From the NCBI GenBank assembly GCA_040905045.1, contig JBBDSH010000050.1, positions 1 through 64,000 on the forward strand: a stretch of 64,000 bases of DNA, read 5' to 3'. The stretch comes from JBBDSH01 sp040905045. GTDB taxonomy: Bacteria > Pseudomonadota > Gammaproteobacteria > Eutrophobiales > Eutrophobiaceae. The notes below the pieces were generated by a model. That model had not been told where the DNA came from. It ran no database searches and worked only from the letters and a program-made list of their open reading frames with translations. Shown here one piece after another: positions 49,862 to 57,566 of this stretch (position 1 is the stretch's first letter; every line of letters begins with the position of its first letter). The position numbers and the translations under genes are program-made.

Positions 49862-50262
49862 GGCCCGCCTGGGAACGCGATATCGGCGATCCCATCCTCG
49901 ATCGCTGGTGCGCGATTTACCACGCCAATCCATCCCTGCGGGTGCGCGGCCTCACGCTCGAGCAGTTCCTCTACGATCCGGAAAAGCGCCTGCAGGAAAC
50001 CGTGTTCAATCACGTCCAGCCCGGCGGCGGCACTGACTTCCGGCCGCTGCTGCCGCGCCAGCTTGCTGTCCTGCATGACCTGGCCGAAGAAGAGGCAGGC
50101 CAGCTCTCCCCGGACGCCCTGGCTGCCTATCTCGACGAGCTCGAAGCGCAGCTCGTGCCGGAACCGGATTGCCGGCTCAAAGCCGGCGCCTGGGTGCAGC
50201 CGCTGCATCACCACCGCTACGACGAAAGCCACGACCGCGATCACAGGAGGATCAAGCGATGA
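49858..50262 (+). CDS. Early protein of unknown function
   Basis: A 134-aa protein with a Trp-rich start (MRPAWERDIGDPILDRWCAIYHANPSLRVRGLTLEQFLYDPE) and a His-rich end (PLHHHRYDESHDRDHRR). No family recognised. It overlaps both neighbours by 4 bases. Confidence 0.7.
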   Translation: MRPAWERDIGDPILDRWCAIYHANPSLRVRGLTLEQFLYDPEKRLQETVFNHVQPGGGTDFRPLLPRQLAVLHDLAEEEAGQLSPDALAAYLDELEAQLVPEPDCRLKAGAWVQPLHHHRYDESHDRDHRRIKR

Positions 50263-50489
50263 GCCTGACCAACACACAGATCGAGTTGCTGCGCGTCGTC
50301 GGCGACGGCAATTACTTCTACCCGGTCCACGCCGATGAAGTGGCGGAGCTGAAGGAACTCCAGCGCCAAGGCTACGTCATCGTCCGCGATAACCCGCACC
50401 CGCCGCCCGGCACGGAAGACATGCCGCCCATCGCCTTCGCGCGGCTTACACAGCAGGGCCGTTATGCCGCGGCCGGGAGCGCCTCATGA
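50259..50489 (+). CDS. Early protein of unknown function
   Basis: A 76-aa protein with a small winged-helix-like pattern (LTNTQIELLRVVGDGNYFYPVHADEVAELKELQRQGYVIV). I start it at the ATG at 50259, in the usual 4-base overlap. Confidence 0.7.
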   Translation: MSLTNTQIELLRVVGDGNYFYPVHADEVAELKELQRQGYVIVRDNPHPPPGTEDMPPIAFARLTQQGRYAAAGSAS

Positions 50490-51169
50490 ACCCCGTCCAC
50501 GAACAGATCCTCGCCATCATCGATCGCGAGCCGCGCGGCCTGAACGCCAGGGAAGTCTTCGAGCGCGCCTCTCTCTGCACCGACGCCGAACAATGCAGCA
50601 AGGCGCTGTATCACCTGATGGACCAGGGCGAGATCGTCCGGCACGGCAACCAGTACTACCCCGCCGGCACGCCGGCGCCGGCAACCGATTCATCCGATCG
50701 AAAGGAGGGCAACGCCATGAGCATAGAGATCAAGGGCAAGAAGCAACGGCAGATTTACGACACTCTTAAGAGGCCCATGACGGCCAACCAGATCGCCGGC
50801 GTTACCTTTATGACTGTCGCGCAAATCCAGGCGCAGATCAGCGTCCTCAAAAAGAAGGGGCTCGTCGCCTCCGAGACGCGCGATGGCCGCACGTTCTACC
50901 TGCGCCGCGATACGGACGGAACAGTCGCGCCGACAGCGACGACAACCGCCAAAAAGGCGGCGAAGAAAAAGCCCGGCCGCATGCCCGCCGCGCAGCCGAA
51001 CGGCGACGATCCCGTCGAGCGGCTGCTCGCGCTCAACGTCGAGGCCGCGCAGTCGGCGATGGATGAATACATCACCTCGGTCTGCGATCCGGACACCCTT
51101 GCCCTGTTCCGTGAGCAGCGCGACCACGCGCGCAGCTGCCTCGACCAGTACCGGGAGAAGCGGTCATGA
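50486..51169 (+). CDS. Early protein with two winged-helix domains
   Basis: A 227-aa protein. The first winged helix is at about 4-58 (LAIIDREPRGLNAREVFERAS), the second at about 85-140 (KQRQIYDTLKRPMTANQIAGVTFMTVAQIQAQISVLKKKGLV). A basic AK-rich linker and a helical C-terminus follow. Probably DNA-binding; role unknown. Confidence 0.75.
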   Translation: MNPVHEQILAIIDREPRGLNAREVFERASLCTDAEQCSKALYHLMDQGEIVRHGNQYYPAGTPAPATDSSDRKEGNAMSIEIKGKKQRQIYDTLKRPMTANQIAGVTFMTVAQIQAQISVLKKKGLVASETRDGRTFYLRRDTDGTVAPTATTTAKKAAKKKPGRMPAAQPNGDDPVERLLALNVEAAQSAMDEYITSVCDPDTLALFREQRDHARSCLDQYREKRS

Positions 51170-51420
51170 GTCACACGCTTATTGTCGGTTTCACTATTGA
51201 TGATGATGTCCTGGCGGGCATCGATCGTCTGATCGGTACCGGCTTCGGTACCACGCGCGGCGAAGTCATAGGCAACGTGCTCGCCCACGCCCTGCGCCGC
51301 AACGAATCCATCGGCCGCTGCGAGATCTGCGGCGTCGTCGATCACCATCTCATCGAGGGCGCCTGTCCGCTGTGTCGGGTGAAATACGATTTCGATGAGC
51401 CGGAGGTAAATCATGGCTGA
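51166..51420 (+). CDS. Early protein with ribbon-helix-helix-like start and zinc-finger cysteines
   Basis: An 84-aa protein. IDDDVLAGIDRLIGTGFGTTRGEVIGNVLAHALRR resembles a ribbon-helix-helix region, and CEIC plus CPLC near the C-terminus could form a zinc site. Function unknown. Confidence 0.7.
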   Translation: MSHTLIVGFTIDDDVLAGIDRLIGTGFGTTRGEVIGNVLAHALRRNESIGRCEICGVVDHHLIEGACPLCRVKYDFDEPEVNHG

Positions 51421-51754
51421 CATCAACCGCGACACCGTCCTTACCGCCCTGCGCCGGCACATCGGCAAACGCAACGGCCTCTCCGCCCGCAAGCTGGTAC
51501 GCGAGATCAAAGGGCCGGACGCCACCGAGCGCGACGAACGGATACTGCGGTTCGTCATCGTCGAGCTGCGCAACGAGGGCTACCACATCGGCGCGCACCC
51601 GCGCTGCGGCTACTTCATCTGCGAGACCGACGCCGAACTGAACGAAACCTGCCTGTACCTGCACGACCGCGCCATGACCACGCTCACGCAGATCAGCGCC
51701 ATGAAGAACATCTCGCTGCCCGATCTCAAAGGGCAGCTCAAACTGCCCACATAA
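51413..51754 (+). CDS. Early protein of unknown function
   Basis: A 113-aa protein, RDTVLTALRRHIGKRNGLSARKLVREIKG followed by DERILRFVIVELRNEGYHIGAHPRCGYFIC, a winged-helix-like layout. It overlaps the previous gene by 8 bases and precedes gam. Confidence 0.7.
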   Translation: MADINRDTVLTALRRHIGKRNGLSARKLVREIKGPDATERDERILRFVIVELRNEGYHIGAHPRCGYFICETDAELNETCLYLHDRAMTTLTQISAMKNISLPDLKGQLKLPT

Positions 51755-51766
51755 AAGGAGGGAACC

Positions 51767-52300
51767 ATGCGCGACATGAACGACATCGAAATCCTGGCCG
51801 AGGAATATTCCAAGGCCCACGACGCCCTGGCCGACAAGGTCAGCCAGGCCAACGCCGAGCTGCAGGCGGTGAAACGAAAATACCGCCACGAACTGAAAAG
51901 CCTGGCCAGCAACGCCGCCAACACCAAGGCGGATCTCATCGCCGCCATCGAGGAATCGCGCGAGCTGTTCAGGAAACCAAAGACGCGCACCTTCCACGGC
52001 ATCAAGGTCGGCCTGCGCAAAGCGAAAGGAAAACTGAAGTGGACCGATGCGGAGAAAGTCGTCAAGGCCATCAAGCGGGTGTACGACGATCAGATCGGCA
52101 CGCTGATCAAAACCACGGAGAAACCGAACAAGGACGCCCTGGAGAAGCTGCCGGCGGCGGAACTGAAAAAGCTCGGCATCACCGTCGAGGATAGCGGCGA
52201 CCAGGTGGTCGCCAACCCGGCCGAGGGCGAGATCGACAAGATGGTCGACGCGCTGCTTGAAGGCATGGAACAACAGGAAGAAGAAAGCGACGCCGCGTGA
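51767..52300 (+). CDS. gam: Host-nuclease inhibitor Gam
   Basis: A 177-aa coiled-coil protein matching Mu Gam (AEEYSKAHDALADKVSQANAELQAVKRKYRHELKSL, FHGIKVGLRKAKGKLKWTDAEKVV). Gam is a bacterial Ku-like protein that coats DNA ends and shields them from exonucleases. A strong AAAGGAGG site precedes the ATG. Confidence 0.92.
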   Translation: MRDMNDIEILAEEYSKAHDALADKVSQANAELQAVKRKYRHELKSLASNAANTKADLIAAIEESRELFRKPKTRTFHGIKVGLRKAKGKLKWTDAEKVVKAIKRVYDDQIGTLIKTTEKPNKDALEKLPAAELKKLGITVEDSGDQVVANPAEGEIDKMVDALLEGMEQQEEESDAA

Positions 52301-52623
52301 GCAACTCTCTACTCGAACTCATATTCCTGATTGTGCTCACCGCGCTGCTTGCGTTCTGCGCGTGGCGCGTGGCCAACGAACCGTTACTGGAGGTGATCAC
52401 CGTGTCGGATGAAAAACAGCAATACATGAAGGCAGCGGACGGCAGCCCGATCAAAACCGGCCCCGTCTGGTGTTTCGATGCAGCCAGCCTCGAGGAAGCG
52501 CTGGCGGAGTGGAAAAGGGACGAGATCGTGGGCGCCGAGAAGATTGTCCGCGACTTCCTCCATTCCGACACAGCGCGCGCTCACAAGCTGATCGTCGAGG
52601 TCAAGAAAAAGGAGGGGCAGTGA
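52297..52623 (+). CDS. Small protein with N-terminal membrane anchor
   Basis: A 108-aa protein read from GTG with one membrane helix (LLELIFLIVLTALLAFCAWRV) and a charged soluble domain. It overlaps gam by 4 bases. No family recognised. Confidence 0.65.
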   Translation: MSNSLLELIFLIVLTALLAFCAWRVANEPLLEVITVSDEKQQYMKAADGSPIKTGPVWCFDAASLEEALAEWKRDEIVGAEKIVRDFLHSDTARAHKLIVEVKKKEGQ

Positions 52624-53042
52624 TGATCGAGAAAGCGGAAGCCATCGTTCCCGGCCCGCTGTATCCGGATCTGTTCGACGGCGAGTCGCCGATCTGGCAG
52701 CAGGGCGAGGCGGTCTGTCTCGGCTGCGGCTGCACGGATTCGAACCCTTGTCGCTTCCCGAATTTCTCGAACTACAGCCGCATGGAATCCTGCGCCTGGG
52801 TTTATGTGCGTTACGACATCGGCATCGGTGCCTGCAGTCAATGCGAGTTTTATGCGTGGCTGGTGGAGAACTGGGACGCCGCCACGGCCCACCGCTCAGG
52901 TCCCTGCCAGCGCTGCCGCCGGCCTAATTCGAAAGTCTTTATCGTCGCCGACTCGACCGTCGTTGGTCGCATCGCCGTTCAGATATGCCAGTGGTGCTGG
53001 ATAGGGCCGGAGTTATGGTGCTGGATAGGGCCGGAGTTATGA
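52623..53042 (+). CDS. Cysteine-rich early protein with duplicated C-terminus
   Basis: A 139-aa protein with many cysteines in pairs (CLGCGCTDSNPC, CSQCEF, CQRC) that could bind zinc. Its last residues are a direct duplication, WCWIGPEL repeated twice, encoded by a 24-bp tandem repeat at 52993-53040. The start overlaps the previous gene's stop. Confidence 0.72.
   Translation: MIEKAEAIVPGPLYPDLFDGESPIWQQGEAVCLGCGCTDSNPCRFPNFSNYSRMESCAWVYVRYDIGIGACSQCEFYAWLVENWDAATAHRSGPCQRCRRPNSKVFIVADSTVVGRIAVQICQWCWIGPELWCWIGPEL
52993..53040 (+). repeat. 24-bp tandem duplication
   Basis: Two exact copies, 52993-53016 and 53017-53040, in frame at the end of the cysteine-rich protein. They preserve the ATGA overlap with the next gene. 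Confidence 0.9.
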
Positions 53043-53233
53043 ATATCAATCGCAGCGCCCGCGTCAACATGGACGGCAACATCGAGGAGACGATCACGAT
53101 CACACGCACGCCGGAGGAATACCTGCGTGAGGCACACGAGGTCTACGACTACCTGATGGCCTATCGCGGCAAACCCGCCGCGCAACGGCCGCCGGCATTG
53201 GGGAACAAGAATAATGGCAAAGTCAGTCAGTAA
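53039..53233 (+). CDS. Small early protein
   Basis: A 64-aa protein (MNINRSARVNMDGNIEETITITRTPEEYLREAHEVYDYLMAYR...). It overlaps its upstream neighbour by 4 bases and the methylase gene by 20. Function unknown. Confidence 0.65.
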   Translation: MNINRSARVNMDGNIEETITITRTPEEYLREAHEVYDYLMAYRGKPAAQRPPALGNKNNGKVSQ

Positions 53234-53720
53234 AAACGGTTCGCGCCGTGACGATTATGAAACGCCCTGGGCGGTGGTGCGCTGGCTGGAAGCGCGGTTC
53301 GGCGCGTTCGATCTCGATCCGTGCTGCAGTCGAAGCACGAAAAAAGCGCCGCGATATATCAGTGAGCAAGGCAACGGCCTGCTGCGGAGATGGTCGGGCA
53401 ACGTGTTCATGAACCCGCCCTGGTCGCAGCCGTTGCAATCGCTGTTCCTCTATATGGCCAGGACGGAAGTCAGAACAGGTCATGCCGATCAGGTGGTCGG
53501 ACTGATCCCTTCCTGCAACATGGACACCATCGCCTGGCACGACGAGATCCTGAATTGCGGCGCCCACGAACTCATCATCGTGCGCGGCCGCATCCACTTT
53601 CTGCTGGACGGCGAGCCGCGCCCGAACAGTTCCGTGCCGACCGCGTTCCCGATCTGGCGAGGGAAGCGTGCGCCCAGGTCGCCGAAAATTTTTACCGTCA
53701 GAGCGAGCGACCTGCGATGA
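53214..53720 (+). CDS. Phage DNA N6-adenine methyltransferase
   Basis: A 168-aa protein of the phage Dam family. The catalytic motif NPPW is in VFMNPPWSQPLQ, and YETPWAVVRWLEARFGAFDLDPCCS is the typical N-terminal pattern. It would methylate adenines in phage DNA and so could protect against host restriction. The recognition site cannot be predicted from sequence. Confidence 0.9.
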   Translation: MAKSVSKNGSRRDDYETPWAVVRWLEARFGAFDLDPCCSRSTKKAPRYISEQGNGLLRRWSGNVFMNPPWSQPLQSLFLYMARTEVRTGHADQVVGLIPSCNMDTIAWHDEILNCGAHELIIVRGRIHFLLDGEPRPNSSVPTAFPIWRGKRAPRSPKIFTVRASDLR

Positions 53721-54169
53721 CCTGCCGCGCCACCGTCGATCAACGCAAGGCCGAGCTGGGCAAGATCCACATCGCCAAGAAGCAGCTCGACATGGACGAT
53801 GAAACGTATCGGGACATGTTGTTCACCATCGCGCGTGTGCGATCCGCTGCGGACCTGGACGCCCAGGGCCGGCAGGACGTACTGCGCCACCTGCGTGCCT
53901 GCGGCTTCCGGGGCAAGCCGGCGCGGCCGCGCCACCATCCCGGCGCGCCGCACAACATCGATAGCGACGTGCGCGGCCCGATGCTGAAAAAGATCGAGGC
54001 CTATCTCGCCGAGGCCAAACGGCCCTGGTCCTACGTCGACGGCATGGCGCAGCACATGTTCCACGTGGATCGCGTTGCCATGTGCGGCCCGCAGCAGCTG
54101 CGTAAAATCATCGCCGCCCTTGATTACGACGCGCGACGGCACGGCCGGTACCGGGGAGCAAAATCCTGA
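53717..54169 (+). CDS. GemA-like regulator (Mu gp16 family, DUF1018)
   Basis: A 150-aa protein (AELGKIHIAKKQLDMDDETYRDMLFTIARVRSAADLDAQGRQDVLRHLRACGF), a clear match to the gp16/GemA pattern. In Mu, GemA alters host gene expression and supercoiling. Start chosen at 53717, in overlap with the methylase stop. Confidence 0.9.
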   Translation: MTCRATVDQRKAELGKIHIAKKQLDMDDETYRDMLFTIARVRSAADLDAQGRQDVLRHLRACGFRGKPARPRHHPGAPHNIDSDVRGPMLKKIEAYLAEAKRPWSYVDGMAQHMFHVDRVAMCGPQQLRKIIAALDYDARRHGRYRGAKS

Positions 54170-54420
54170 TGGCCGTCTACGTGGACAACGCACAGATCCC
54201 GTTTCGGCGCATGAAGATGTGCCACATGATTGCCGACAGCCTGGACGAATTGCACAGGATGGCGGAGCGGATCGGGCTGAGACGTCGGTGGTTTCAGGAT
54301 GGCGGCAGCTTCCCGCACTATGACGTCTGCCTCACTAAACGCGACATGGCCATCAGCTATGGCGCCGTTCCGGTCGAGCGCAGGGAGCTGGTCAGGATCA
54401 TGCGGGAGCTGCGTGCATGA
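54169..54420 (+). CDS. DUF4031 protein
   Basis: An 83-aa protein (MAVYVDNAQIPFRRMKMCHMIADSLDELHRMAERIGL, WFQDGGSFPHYDVCLTKRDMAISYGA) with the DUF4031 pattern, found in phages and bacteria with unknown function. It shares one base with gemA. Confidence 0.88.
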   Translation: MAVYVDNAQIPFRRMKMCHMIADSLDELHRMAERIGLRRRWFQDGGSFPHYDVCLTKRDMAISYGAVPVERRELVRIMRELRA

Positions 54421-54995
54421 ATATCAGCTGCCCCAACTGCGCGCTCACCTTTCCCTTGATCGCCGGCGTCAACGACGCCGACGCGCGCAAGTTCGCGGCC
54501 GTTATGGGTGAGCTGCCGTCGCCGGTTACGCGCCCGTTAATCGAATATTTACAGCTCTTTAAACCGCCTAAATCCGGCCTGCGCTGGAAGAAGATGCTGT
54601 CCGTCACCTGCGACATCGCCGGGGAAATCATCGCCGGCGAGATCCGTTACGACCGGCGCACGCTGCCGGCCGGCGTCGAGCAGTGGGCGGCCGGCATGCA
54701 GGACATGGCCGAGCGCCGCGACAAGCTGTCGCTGCCGCTCACCAGCAACGGCTACCTGCGCAAGATCGTCTTCGGCCTGGCGGACAAGGCCCAGGGCGAG
54801 GCCGAGCGCGAACGCGAGGAACGGGTGCGCAGCGGCCGCCGGACGGAGAATACGACGCCGGCGCCGGACCGCAGCGCGATCAACAACGAGATCCGATCGC
54901 TGCAGCGGCTGCTGGAACACGCGCCGAACGCCGCGCGGCCGTCGCTGGAAAAGCAGATCGCCGAACTGAAAACACGACTGGGGGAGGTGGACTGA
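54417..54995 (+). CDS. Early/middle phage protein of unknown function
   Basis: A 192-aa protein with an N-terminal CxxC (SCPNC) but no second pair, a helical middle (KKMLSVTCDIAGEIIAGEIRYDRR) and a charged coiled-coil C-terminus (INNEIRSLQRLLEHAPNAARPSLEKQIAELKTRL). Similar proteins precede mor in Mu-like phages. Confidence 0.72.
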   Translation: MNISCPNCALTFPLIAGVNDADARKFAAVMGELPSPVTRPLIEYLQLFKPPKSGLRWKKMLSVTCDIAGEIIAGEIRYDRRTLPAGVEQWAAGMQDMAERRDKLSLPLTSNGYLRKIVFGLADKAQGEAEREREERVRSGRRTENTTPAPDRSAINNEIRSLQRLLEHAPNAARPSLEKQIAELKTRLGEVD

Positions 54996-55183
54996 TGTAT
55001 TCCTTTTACACGGATATCCACGAGGGCGCGAGGCGCCTCACTATCCGGGTCCGTCGCGGCTGGCTGTATCGCCTTCTGACCGGCCAGGAAGAAACCACCG
55101 TCGCGGAGATTTATCTGCCCCGCAAAGACTGTTTTGCGTTATCCAACGCGCTCCATAAACTCGGCGACAAGAGGGTGGCATGA
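54995..55183 (+). CDS. Small phage protein before mor
   Basis: A 62-aa protein (MYSFYTDIHEGARRLTIRVRRGWLYRLLTGQEETTVAEIYLPRK). The ATG overlaps the previous stop, and its end overlaps mor by 4 bases. Function unknown. Confidence 0.65.
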   Translation: MYSFYTDIHEGARRLTIRVRRGWLYRLLTGQEETTVAEIYLPRKDCFALSNALHKLGDKRVA

Positions 55184-55581
55184 TCGCTGTTACGGAAATC
55201 GACGACGATCTGCTGCCGGACTCTTTGAAACCGATTGCGGATCTCATCGGCCTGCCGGCGACCATCAGCCTGGTGGAATCCTACGGCGGCGTGCGGATAT
55301 ATATCCCGCGGAGTCCCGGTGAGGATCACCCGCTGGTGCAGCGCATCGGCCTCGAGGCCGCCGAGTCACTGGCGCGGATCTACGACGGTGAGCCGGTGGA
55401 ATTACCGATGGCCTCGGCCGCGCTGCGCGACGCTCGCGACAGGGAACTTCTGCGCCGTGCCGATGAGGGCTGCAGCATCAATGCACTGGCGCAGGAGTTC
55501 GGCCTGTCCCGCCGCCAGGTCTTCCGCATCCTGTCACGACTTCGTCGCCTGAACCCGGGTGACGCGCGTCACCCTGATTAA
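55180..55581 (+). CDS. mor: Mor-type transcription activator of late/middle genes
   Basis: A 133-aa protein of the Mor/C family: the N-terminal dimerisation part has LPATISLVESYGGVRIYIP, and the C-terminal helix-turn-helix is CSINALAQEFGLSRRQVFRILSRLRR. In Mu, Mor and C bind just upstream of -10-type promoters and recruit RNA polymerase. Here only one such activator is present. Its 3' end contains the 18-bp palindrome that is repeated before the other late operon, suggesting it activates both. Confidence 0.9.
   Translation: MIAVTEIDDDLLPDSLKPIADLIGLPATISLVESYGGVRIYIPRSPGEDHPLVQRIGLEAAESLARIYDGEPVELPMASAALRDARDRELLRRADEGCSINALAQEFGLSRRQVFRILSRLRRLNPGDARHPD
55557..55574 (+). promoter_or_regulatory. 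18-bp palindrome before the rightward lysis/head operon
   Basis: GGGTGACGCGCGTCACCC, identical to 43051-43068, overlapping the end of mor and 35 bases before the endolysin start. A weak -10-like CTATCG (55598-55603) follows at a suitable distance. Activator site preferred; a mor terminator is the alternative. Confidence 0.75.
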
Positions 55582-55609
55582 TTTTCCCCCGGGCGTCTAT
55601 CGTGGCGCC

Positions 55610-56191
55610 ATGTCCAGTCAAACATTCGATCGACTCGCCGCACCCTGGATCCTGCGCAGGGATGTGGAGGGCGGTTTCTCCGACCATCGTAACGATCGCG
55701 GCGGCGCCACGAATTTCGGTATCTCCATTCATTTGATGGAGTTGCTGCCGGACGGCAACGACGACGGCTATCTCGACGGTGACATCAACAAGGACGGCGT
55801 CATTGATATCGAGGACATTCACGCCCTGGACGACGATCGCGCCCTGGATATTTACTACCGTTATTTCTGGCGGCCGAACCGCTGCGAGGATCTGCCGCCG
55901 GCCGTCGGCCTGTGTCTCTTCGACGGCCTGGTCAATCACCAGCCGAACCCCGCGCGCCGTTTGCTGCAGGAAGGTCTGGAGGTGTTGGCCGACGGCAAGG
56001 TCGGCCCGATCACGATCGGCGCCGCGCACAAGATCAGTCCGGACTACTTCCTGCCGAACTACCTTTCCCACCGCGCGCGGTTCTACACCGACATCGTCCG
56101 TGCGGATACATCGCAGTCCACGTTCCTGCGCGGCTGGTTAAAGCGGATGTTCCTGCTGCAGCAATTCATTATGAAGGAGATCAAACCATGA
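55610..56191 (+). CDS. Endolysin, GH108-type muramidase with EF-hand-like insert
   Basis: A 193-aa peptidoglycan hydrolase. The N-terminal EGGFSDHRNDRGGATNFGIS carries the catalytic Glu and is the GH108 signature. Between about residues 50 and 75 is an acidic insert DGNDDGYLDGDINKDGVIDI whose D-x-N-x-D-G-x-I spacing matches an EF-hand/dockerin calcium loop. The rest (FDGLVNHQPNPARRLLQEGLEV) is the family C-terminal part. There is no signal peptide, so it needs a holin. Start taken at 55610. Confidence 0.88.
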   Translation: MSSQTFDRLAAPWILRRDVEGGFSDHRNDRGGATNFGISIHLMELLPDGNDDGYLDGDINKDGVIDIEDIHALDDDRALDIYYRYFWRPNRCEDLPPAVGLCLFDGLVNHQPNPARRLLQEGLEVLADGKVGPITIGAAHKISPDYFLPNYLSHRARFYTDIVRADTSQSTFLRGWLKRMFLLQQFIMKEIKP

Positions 56192-56622
56192 GAGTCATTT
56201 TATCCATTGTATTTGTCGCGTTGCTGGCCGGTTGCAGCACTTACGCCGGCAAAAGCAAGCTGCGCGATCATGCGAACCTCGAAGATTATAACCCGCAGAA
56301 TTTCCAGGGATGCACCGTCGGCCAGTACAAAATCCCGGATATTGCGACCCGCGAAACGGGCGACACTGATAATAAGGGGCTGGCTCCCGGCGCCACGATC
56401 ACCTGGTGGGATTGCAAAGACAAGGCACACGTCAGCGGCAAGATGGATTTGACGGGTGACGGTAAGCCGGACTTTGAATACAGGGCCGACGATGTGGACG
56501 GCTCAACAGCCGCCAAGATACGCGCCGATCTCGAAGCGCGGTTTGCCGAGGCCGGCGTGGAAGGCGCCGGCAAGGCAGCCTGTCTCGCGATGGCCAGCAT
56601 GGGCATTCCGTGTAGAGACTGA
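56188..56622 (+). CDS. Prophage lipoprotein
   Basis: A 144-aa protein with a type II signal peptide (MRVILSIVFVALLAGCSTY, lipobox LAGC at residues 13-16). Another acidic calcium-loop-like stretch (DLTGDGKPDFEY) follows at about 90-101. It overlaps the endolysin stop, so it belongs to the lysis cassette. It could act in outer-membrane disruption, but it does not look like a standard spanin. Confidence 0.78.
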   Translation: MRVILSIVFVALLAGCSTYAGKSKLRDHANLEDYNPQNFQGCTVGQYKIPDIATRETGDTDNKGLAPGATITWWDCKDKAHVSGKMDLTGDGKPDFEYRADDVDGSTAAKIRADLEARFAEAGVEGAGKAACLAMASMGIPCRD

Positions 56623-56625
56623 TCT

Positions 56626-56997
56626 GTGCCGGAAACCCGCGACGGCCTCGCCTGCCCGCAATCGTTCCTCGACGCGCCGGATGAACTCCGGCGCCAGGTG
56701 TGTAACGGCTGCGGGTCGGCGCAGGCGAAGTTCGATTTCATTCCGGACACGGTCTGGTTTCTGCCGATCCGGAAAGCCTGCGACATTCATGACTGGATGT
56801 ACGCACAAGGCCGGGACATCGAGGACAAACGCCAGGCCGATCGCGTGTTCCTCAACAACATGCTGCGGCTGGTCGAACGCGAGCGCGGCATCGTCGGCCG
56901 GCTGCTGAAACCGCTGCGCCGCCGGCGGGCGCTGAAGTATTACGAGGCGGTGAACGCCTTCGGCGGGCCGGCCTTCTGGTCGGGCAAGAATGGATGA
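56626..56997 (+). CDS. Phospholipase A2-like lysis-cassette protein
   Basis: A 123-aa protein read from GTG. The core VCNGCGSAQAKFDFIPDTVWFLPIRKACDIHDWMYAQG contains the CxxHDxxY active-site pattern of secreted phospholipase A2 (His-Asp pair). A basic C-terminus follows (LLKPLRRRRALKYYEAV). Such proteins sit near lysis genes in several phages and could attack host phospholipids. Catalysis is untested. Confidence 0.72.
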   Translation: MPETRDGLACPQSFLDAPDELRRQVCNGCGSAQAKFDFIPDTVWFLPIRKACDIHDWMYAQGRDIEDKRQADRVFLNNMLRLVERERGIVGRLLKPLRRRRALKYYEAVNAFGGPAFWSGKNG

Positions 56998-57199
56998 AGC
57001 CGATCACGCGCAGCGCTGGGAAGAACGGGAGCGCGCATTATCACTGGGCGCGGTGCTCGGCGCCGCGACCGAAGAGCACGTCATCATCGACGGAGAGGTA
57101 GTCTGTATGGACTGTAGTACGCCGCTGCCGCAAGAGCGTTTGAAAGCACACCCGCGTGCACTACGGTGCGTGCCGTGTCAACAGAACCGGGAGGCCTGA
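56990..57199 (+). CDS. TraR/DksA-type zinc finger protein
   Basis: A 69-aa protein with the four-cysteine finger CMDC...CVPC of the TraR/DksA family (EVVCMDCSTPLPQERLKAHPRALRCVPCQ). Short TraR-like proteins bind the RNA polymerase secondary channel. It overlaps both neighbours. Confidence 0.88.
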   Translation: MDEADHAQRWEERERALSLGAVLGAATEEHVIIDGEVVCMDCSTPLPQERLKAHPRALRCVPCQQNREA

Positions 57200-57564
57200 T
57201 GCTGGAAGCTGACCTTAACAACATGATCGAGATCGCCAAATTTTTTTGGATGATCACCATCTCCATCGCCTCCGCCGGCGCCTGGATCTACGCCTGGTTG
57301 AGTCAGAAGCGGTCGGCGACGCTGGATCGCGTCGAGGCCTCCGAGCGCCTGCTGAATGAAATGGCGCATCGGCTGACCTCGCTGGAAAAGGACGTGATGC
57401 ACGGCCCGACGCACAACGACATCCAGGAGCTGCACGGCCGCATCACCGATTTACAGAGCAGCCTCGATAGATTGATCGGCGGTATCGACGCCTGGGGCGA
57501 TACCTACAAGGCCATGAACGAGCAGCTGATCAATATCAACAGTTACCTGCGGGAGCACAAGTAA
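57199..57564 (+). CDS. DUF2730-type protein (Mu gp25-like)
   Basis: A 121-aa protein with one N-terminal membrane helix (FFWMITISIASAGAWIYAWL) and a coiled coil (ERLLNEMAHRLTSLEKDV). It corresponds in position and layout to the Mu gp25 region before the terminase. It could serve as a membrane component of lysis; no other holin candidate is obvious. Confidence 0.78.
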   Translation: MLEADLNNMIEIAKFFWMITISIASAGAWIYAWLSQKRSATLDRVEASERLLNEMAHRLTSLEKDVMHGPTHNDIQELHGRITDLQSSLDRLIGGIDAWGDTYKAMNEQLININSYLREHK

Positions 57565-57566
57565 TC

